A stretch of 25,524 nt of DNA, taken from positions 1 through 25,524 of IMG/VR virus record IMGVR_UViG_3300037247_000690; one strand, 5' to 3'. The notes under the pieces are model-generated. The model was not told where the DNA came from, did not search any database, and saw only the letters and a list, made by a program, of their open reading frames with translations. A program made the translations under genes and the position numbers. Position 1 is the stretch's first letter; each line of letters begins with the position of its first letter. This DNA is from a virus. Shown in pieces: positions 22,283-25,524 of the stretch.

Positions 22283-23010
22283 TGGACTTCCTCCGCTCGC
22301 TCCCGTGGAAGTGGATCATCCCGGTCCTTCTCATCCTCGCCCTCGGCCAAACCGTGCGAGCTCGCTCCCGAGCCCTCGGCCAAGCGGACGCGGCGGGAGC
22401 TCTCGCGCTCCATCTCTCGGTCCGACTCGCGGACATCGAGGACTCGAATGAGTCCTATGCGGAGGCCCTCGCCCACGCCGACTCGAGCAACGCCGTCCAA
22501 GCTCGAGCGGACTCGATCCGGATCGCCGAGCTCGAGCGCGAGACGGAGGAGCTCGAGCGCACCGTGCGCGATCTCGCGGCCGACGACCGCCGAAACGCCG
22601 AGGGCGTAGATGCCGCTCTAAGGGACCTGGGGGCCGTACTCCCACCGGAGGCCCTACCCGCGCTTCGAGGGCTCACGAGCGCATGGGAAACCCGCGTCTC
22701 AGGGCTTTCCGACCAGGTCGTCGCCCTCACGGGTATCGTCGAGGTGAAGGACGAGGAAATCGAGATCCTCAAGGTCGAGCTGGCGGCCGAACGGTTCGCG
22801 CGTGGCCTGGCCGATCGGGTCGCCTCCGGGCTCCACCGACAGATCGACGTCCTCGAGGAACGCGACGCGGCACGGGTGATCGAGATCGACGCGCTACGCG
22901 ACGCCGTGGCGCCCGGTTTCCTGGTGCGGCTCTGGCAGAACGCCGAGCTCGCGGTCGGCGCGGCCGTCTTCGGTGGCGCCGTCGTATTCCTCGCCTTTGG
23001 CGGGGGCTGA
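22282..23010 (+). CDS. Spanin-like coiled-coil protein with two membrane ends
   Basis: The gene starts at ATG 22282, sharing a base with the endolysin TAA (TAATG), and gives 242 aa. Residues 9-22 (WKWIIPVLLILALG) form an N-terminal membrane anchor. Residues 45-110 and 140-205 are long charged helices, probably coiled coil (ELERETEELERTVRDL; VALTGIVEVKDEEIEILKVEL). Residues 221-240 form a second hydrophobic segment (AELAVGAAVFGGAVVFLAFG). The place after holin and endolysin fits an inner-membrane spanin (Rz-like), but a C-terminal membrane helix is unusual and no lipobox gene follows. A structural or lysis-timing role is possible. Confidence 0.6.
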   Translation: MDFLRSLPWKWIIPVLLILALGQTVRARSRALGQADAAGALALHLSVRLADIEDSNESYAEALAHADSSNAVQARADSIRIAELERETEELERTVRDLAADDRRNAEGVDAALRDLGAVLPPEALPALRGLTSAWETRVSGLSDQVVALTGIVEVKDEEIEILKVELAAERFARGLADRVASGLHRQIDVLEERDAARVIEIDALRDAVAPGFLVRLWQNAELAVGAAVFGGAVVFLAFGGG

Positions 23011-23050
23011 GACTTAGGCTACTGTTCGTTAACCACAAAGGAGGGGGACC

Positions 23051-23650
23051 ATGCCCACCAGAAAGCCCAAGGTCGGGGACGCGGCCATCATCGACGGATG
23101 TGATTGCGAGATCACCTTCGTGGGCCCCGGACGGGTCGATTTCAAGTGCCTGGAGCGCCTGGAATACGAGGCCAAGATCGCGGAGCTTCGCGCGATGCCG
23201 ATGGACACCGAAGAGGTGCGAAAGGAGTACCAGAAGAAAGGCCAGGCCGGTCCCCTGGAGGCAGCGGCCAACGCGGCGAAAGAGGAGTTCATGGCCGAGC
23301 ACAATGCCAAGCTGCCCCCGATGGCCGAACGCCAGCGCCTCGTGAGCCATGGGTGCATCATGCCCGGCGGCCAGCGGACATCCGCACATCCCAAAAAGGT
23401 CTATTGGGTCGAGCACGCGGGGGCCTGGACTTGCTTCGGCCGCTTGCTGTCACGGGCCGAGGTCGTGAAGACCCACGTCGACGACAACGGCGTCATCTGC
23501 GACACCCACGATGAGCACGGGGAGTGCATCGTGACGGAACAGTCGGACCGGAAGAGGTACCGGATCCATCGCAAGCAGGGTCAGGCGTTCGACCCTGCCC
23601 ACGAGATCGCCGCTCACATCGCTCACGCGACAACCACGGCGAAGGCGTAG
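23051..23650 (+). CDS. Stand-alone hypothetical protein
   Basis: This 199-aa gene has its own strong ribosome-binding site (AAAGGAGGGGG, 23037-23047) and a 40-base gap upstream, unlike the overlapped genes before it. The protein has an N-terminal small domain (VGDAAIIDGCDCEITFVGPGRVDF), a charged helix (LERLEYEAKIAELRAM; EEVRKEYQKKGQ), a middle with HPKKVYWVEHAGAWTCFGRLL and a Cys/His-containing part (VICDTHDEHGECIVTE). No family is recognised. It may be an independently expressed accessory gene, but no promoter is evident. Confidence 0.7.
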   Translation: MPTRKPKVGDAAIIDGCDCEITFVGPGRVDFKCLERLEYEAKIAELRAMPMDTEEVRKEYQKKGQAGPLEAAANAAKEEFMAEHNAKLPPMAERQRLVSHGCIMPGGQRTSAHPKKVYWVEHAGAWTCFGRLLSRAEVVKTHVDDNGVICDTHDEHGECIVTEQSDRKRYRIHRKQGQAFDPAHEIAAHIAHATTTAKA

Positions 23651-23654
23651 ACCG

Positions 23655-24062
23655 ATGGCGTCATTCAACAAGTTCGAGACGTTCGTGGGCGACCTTGGGA
23701 TCGGCGAGAACCACGACCTCAACGCCGACGAGCTCAGTTGTTACCTGAGCAACGCGGCGGCCGACGCTGGCGCGGATAGTGTCAAAGCCGACCTCGCCGA
23801 GATCACTCCGGAGAACGGCTACACGGGACCGGAGGACACGACGAACACCGCGTCCGAGACGGGGGGCGTTCTTACGGTCGTCGGCGTCGACATCGTCATC
23901 ACCGCAACCGGCTCGGTTGGGCCGTTCATCAACACGGTCCTCCAGAACGACACTCCGGCGGCTGGCCCACTCATCGGGTGGTGGAATCGGTCGAGCGTGA
24001 CGATGGCGAACACTGATACGTTTACTATCGACTTCGGCGCGAGCATGTTCACTTTCACGTAG
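23655..24062 (+). CDS. Virion-type beta protein (MASFNKF family-like)
   Basis: The 135-aa protein opens with MASFNKFETFVGDLG and contains KADLAEITPENGYTG (about 45-59), a Val/Ile-rich strand VLTVVGVDIVITATGSVGPF (about 72-91), NDTPAAGPLIGWWN (about 97-110) and TFTIDFGASMFTF at the end. This order (FNKF start, ADLtEi..gNGYt, NDTP..PLIGWW, FtvdF) recurs in small proteins encoded near tail and fibre genes of many phages, presumably structural, and presumably beta sandwiches. The precise role is unknown. Confidence 0.75.
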   Translation: MASFNKFETFVGDLGIGENHDLNADELSCYLSNAAADAGADSVKADLAEITPENGYTGPEDTTNTASETGGVLTVVGVDIVITATGSVGPFINTVLQNDTPAAGPLIGWWNRSSVTMANTDTFTIDFGASMFTFT

Positions 24063-24068
24063 GGCCGG

Positions 24069-24251
24069 GTGGTAATATGGGCGGTCGCGTTGCTCCTGTC
24101 CGACGGCGGCGCGACCGCCATGACGCTCACTGTGGCGGCGGGGAGCGAGGAAGAGGTGACGGAGAAGGCGGTCGCGTTAGCCTCGGAGTCACATCCGGGG
24201 ATGCGCGTCGCGGAGACGATCGCTCGCGGGGTATTGGATGACAGGGGGTAG
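24069..24251 (+). CDS. Small hypothetical protein
   Basis: The frame from GTG 24069 gives 60 aa. An internal ATG at 24120 would give 43 aa (MTLTVAAGSEEEVTEKAVAL...). The N-terminus is hydrophobic (IWAVALLLSDG), the rest helical and acidic. Neither start has a good ribosome-binding site. Small "MTLTV-AGS...A..A...HP" proteins are met in phage virion regions, but this is a weak likeness. Confidence 0.4.
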   Translation: MVIWAVALLLSDGGATAMTLTVAAGSEEEVTEKAVALASESHPGMRVAETIARGVLDDRG

Positions 24252-24271
24252 GGCTGGTCCTACGAATCACG

Positions 24272-24634
24272 ATGACCTCGCTCCCCGACGGGATGGTCGG
24301 CCAACCGTACAGCGTCACGCTAGAGGCCGAGGGCGGGGACGGAGAGTACACATGGAGGATCACGGAGATGGGGGCAATAACAAACGCACACGTCCGGGAG
24401 GTGTGGCGGGAGCTGTATCGTAAGGGGGCGGGCAAGGAGGAAATCAAGGCAAGTCCGCTCCCCTCGCCGGCGGAGATCAAGGCGATCCTCCAGGCCATCG
24501 AGGACGCTTGGGTGGCAAACCTCCCCACGATGAAGGCCGCGATGGATACGGCGGCCGGCGTCACGCTCGCCAACTCGACGGCCAAGGTCTACGGCCGCGC
24601 TTGGCTCGCGCTGAAAGCAAGGCGGGGAGGCTGA
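24272..24634 (+). CDS. Phage virion-type protein with Ig-like half-domain in front
   Basis: The frame from ATG 24272 gives 120 aa. Residues 4-30 (LPDGMVGQPYSVTLEAEGGD ... YTWRI) are the first half of a He_PIG/Ig-like domain, whose second half is absent. The body begins at MGAITNAHVREVWRELYRKGAG and continues with a helical section (PAEIKAILQAIEDAWVANLPTMKAAM ... LALKARRGG), which resembles small phage proteins that normally stand alone. An internal ATG at 24368 has GGAGG (24354-24358) at good spacing and would give just this 88-aa body. Either a fusion or a mosaic scar is possible. The internal start is favoured. Confidence 0.65.
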   Translation: MTSLPDGMVGQPYSVTLEAEGGDGEYTWRITEMGAITNAHVREVWRELYRKGAGKEEIKASPLPSPAEIKAILQAIEDAWVANLPTMKAAMDTAAGVTLANSTAKVYGRAWLALKARRGG

Positions 24635-24635
24635 T

Positions 24636-25148
24636 ATGGCTACTTTAGAAATTCCCATCATCGACTTTCAGGTTACACCGGACGTTACGGGTGACTGTTG
24701 GTTTGCGCCCGTGAGCACCGAGTTAACCCTCGGCAATGCCGACGGTGCGAAAATCTGTGGGGTCCTCCCCGCTGCGGCCACCATTAGTGCTGACACAGGT
24801 TTCAAGGGCGGGTTCCAAGTACCCAGGGGCTATGTGGACACCCCGGTACTGGTGATCCGTGGAATCCTCGACGGAGCGCCCACCACGCTTGTCATCGCGT
24901 TCGGTGTTCAGTTACGGCCCCTAGCGGACGACGAAGCCTATGACGTGGCGTACAACGCACAAAACATCGCGTCCGCGTCGAGCGTGGGCCAAGCGGACGA
25001 GGACGTATACGAGGAAACCATCTCGATCGCGGATACTTTGGCGGCGTTCGACGACGTGGACTGGTTTTTCTTCATAGACGACAGCGTCCACACCTACACG
25101 GGGAAATTCCTGCTGACGGGATTGTTCTTCCGCTACAACGACGCGTAG
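24636..25148 (+). CDS. Beta-rich virion-associated protein
   Basis: The 170-aa protein has GGGGAGG (24624-24630) just before its ATG. Strand-like segments dominate: TLEIPIIDFQVTPDVTGDCWFAPVS, TPVLVIRGILDGAPTTLVIAFGVQL, AYDVAYNAQNIASAS and the end VDWFFFIDDSVHTYTGKFLLTGLFFRYNDA. The ending pattern is common in small structural proteins of environmental phages, with no assigned biochemical role. Base composition is lower in GC than in the head module, suggesting different ancestry. Confidence 0.65.
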   Translation: MATLEIPIIDFQVTPDVTGDCWFAPVSTELTLGNADGAKICGVLPAAATISADTGFKGGFQVPRGYVDTPVLVIRGILDGAPTTLVIAFGVQLRPLADDEAYDVAYNAQNIASASSVGQADEDVYEETISIADTLAAFDDVDWFFFIDDSVHTYTGKFLLTGLFFRYNDA

Positions 25149-25153
25149 GCCCG

Positions 25154-25524
25154 ATGTCTCTCCTTTTTGGAGGTGCTACCGGCCACCAGGTTGATATCGG
25201 CGACCCCTACACGATCGGCGACTTCTCAATCCTTATGTTGGTTAATGTCAATACATTTACGTCCTCTAGAACATTCTGGAGCCACCAGAATGACGGGACG
25301 AGGTTCTCTTTACAGGGCACCTCGGGGGACCTGCGGCTCAGAATCACCGACACCGGCGTCACTAACTATATAACCAATGACACCCCGTTATCGACGGGCT
25401 CATGGTTTTGGATCGCCGCAACGTTCAACGAAGCTGCTGGCTCCAATAGGGTACACATTTACACCGCACCCCTAGCGGCGCTGCTCACCGAATCCACCTA
25501 CGGGACCTCAAGCGACGGGTCTAG
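25154..25524 (+). CDS. LamG/concanavalin-A-like protein (partial at window end)
   Basis: The ATG at 25154 opens a frame of 123 codons that has no stop before the window ends. The start (MSLLFGGATGHQVDIGD) is followed by YTIGDFSILMLVNVNTFTSS, TFWSHQNDGTRFSLQG, LRLRITDTGVTNYIT, LSTGSWFWIAATFNEAAGSNRVHIY, which is the strand order of a LamG/concanavalin-A-like lectin domain ("F.i.~wv...~f~l~...~~~~...~~~~w~hva~t~d"). Such domains in phages often bind sugars or form part of tail spikes. GC at 25201-25380 is about 51 percent by hand count. A weak ribosome-binding site precedes it. Confidence 0.72.
   Translation, partial: MSLLFGGATGHQVDIGDPYTIGDFSILMLVNVNTFTSSRTFWSHQNDGTRFSLQGTSGDLRLRITDTGVTNYITNDTPLSTGSWFWIAATFNEAAGSNRVHIYTAPLAALLTESTYGTSSDGS

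Noticed and set aside
1-25524. Lysogeny genes, tRNA, CRISPR array or insertion sequence
   Set aside because: No integrase, repressor, clover-leaf candidate, spaced direct repeats or transposase motif was seen on either strand; this was reading by eye, not a model search.

Overview
The window is a contiguous piece of a tailed double-stranded DNA phage or prophage (Caudoviricetes, siphovirus-like). It contains DNA packaging, head, connector, tail, tail-tip, fibre and lysis genes in the classical order, all on the + strand and almost without gaps. A tape-measure protein, a major tail protein and a frameshifted tail assembly chaperone, with no sheath gene, point to a long non-contractile tail. 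Most genes overlap the previous stop codon by 1 to 4 bases (ATGA, GTGA, TAATG), so translation is probably coupled along long transcripts. The DNA is GC-rich (41 of 60 bases in a hand-counted terminase line), and GTG starts are common. The host is therefore probably a high-GC bacterium that cannot be named from this window. A spanin-like gene hints at a host with an outer membrane. No integrase, repressor, replication gene, tRNA, CRISPR array or insertion sequence was seen, so lifestyle cannot be judged.

Layout: (1) 1-2658, small leading genes: a possible truncated upstream gene, a palindrome, a short protein with a twin-arginine-like N-terminus, several cysteine-rich small proteins, an XhlA-like membrane protein and the P27-type small terminase. 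(2) 2610-6350, large terminase, HK97-type portal and ClpP-like prohead protease. (3) 6347-9798, a tiny zinc-ribbon gene, the HK97-fold major capsid protein, two small beta-rich proteins, a beta-helix protein and an acidic protein. (4) 9795-11619, gp6-like connector, head closure, HK97 gp10-like and tail-terminator-like proteins. (5) 11616-15060, a Lys/Ala/Pro-repeat protein, major tail protein, G/G-T tail chaperone with a canonical -1 slippery heptamer, and tape measure. (6) 15057-20721, distal-tail-like protein, 1250-aa hub protein with fibronectin-like repeats, and tail fibre. (7) 20718-23010, two unknown proteins and a lysis cassette (holin-like, CHAP/NlpC-type cysteine endolysin, spanin-like). 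(8) 23011-25524, a stand-alone unknown gene and accessory virion-type genes, including an Ig-like half-domain and a LamG-like gene cut by the window edge. The last genes have clearly lower GC.

The genes together would package DNA (terminase, portal), mature the capsid (protease acting on a capsid protein with a helical N-terminal domain), join head to tail, build a tail of about 90 nm, recognise the host through hub and fibre domains, and lyse the cell. The most notable non-coding signal is just before the major capsid gene. A 9-bp perfect inverted repeat, extendable with G-U pairs, pairs with and hides the capsid ribosome-binding site, and an extended -10-like promoter sits in the loop. Transcripts starting there would lack the hiding arm, suggesting a late-switch translational control. 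The second strong signal is the programmed -1 frameshift in the tail chaperone. No clearly new defence or enzymatic system was found.
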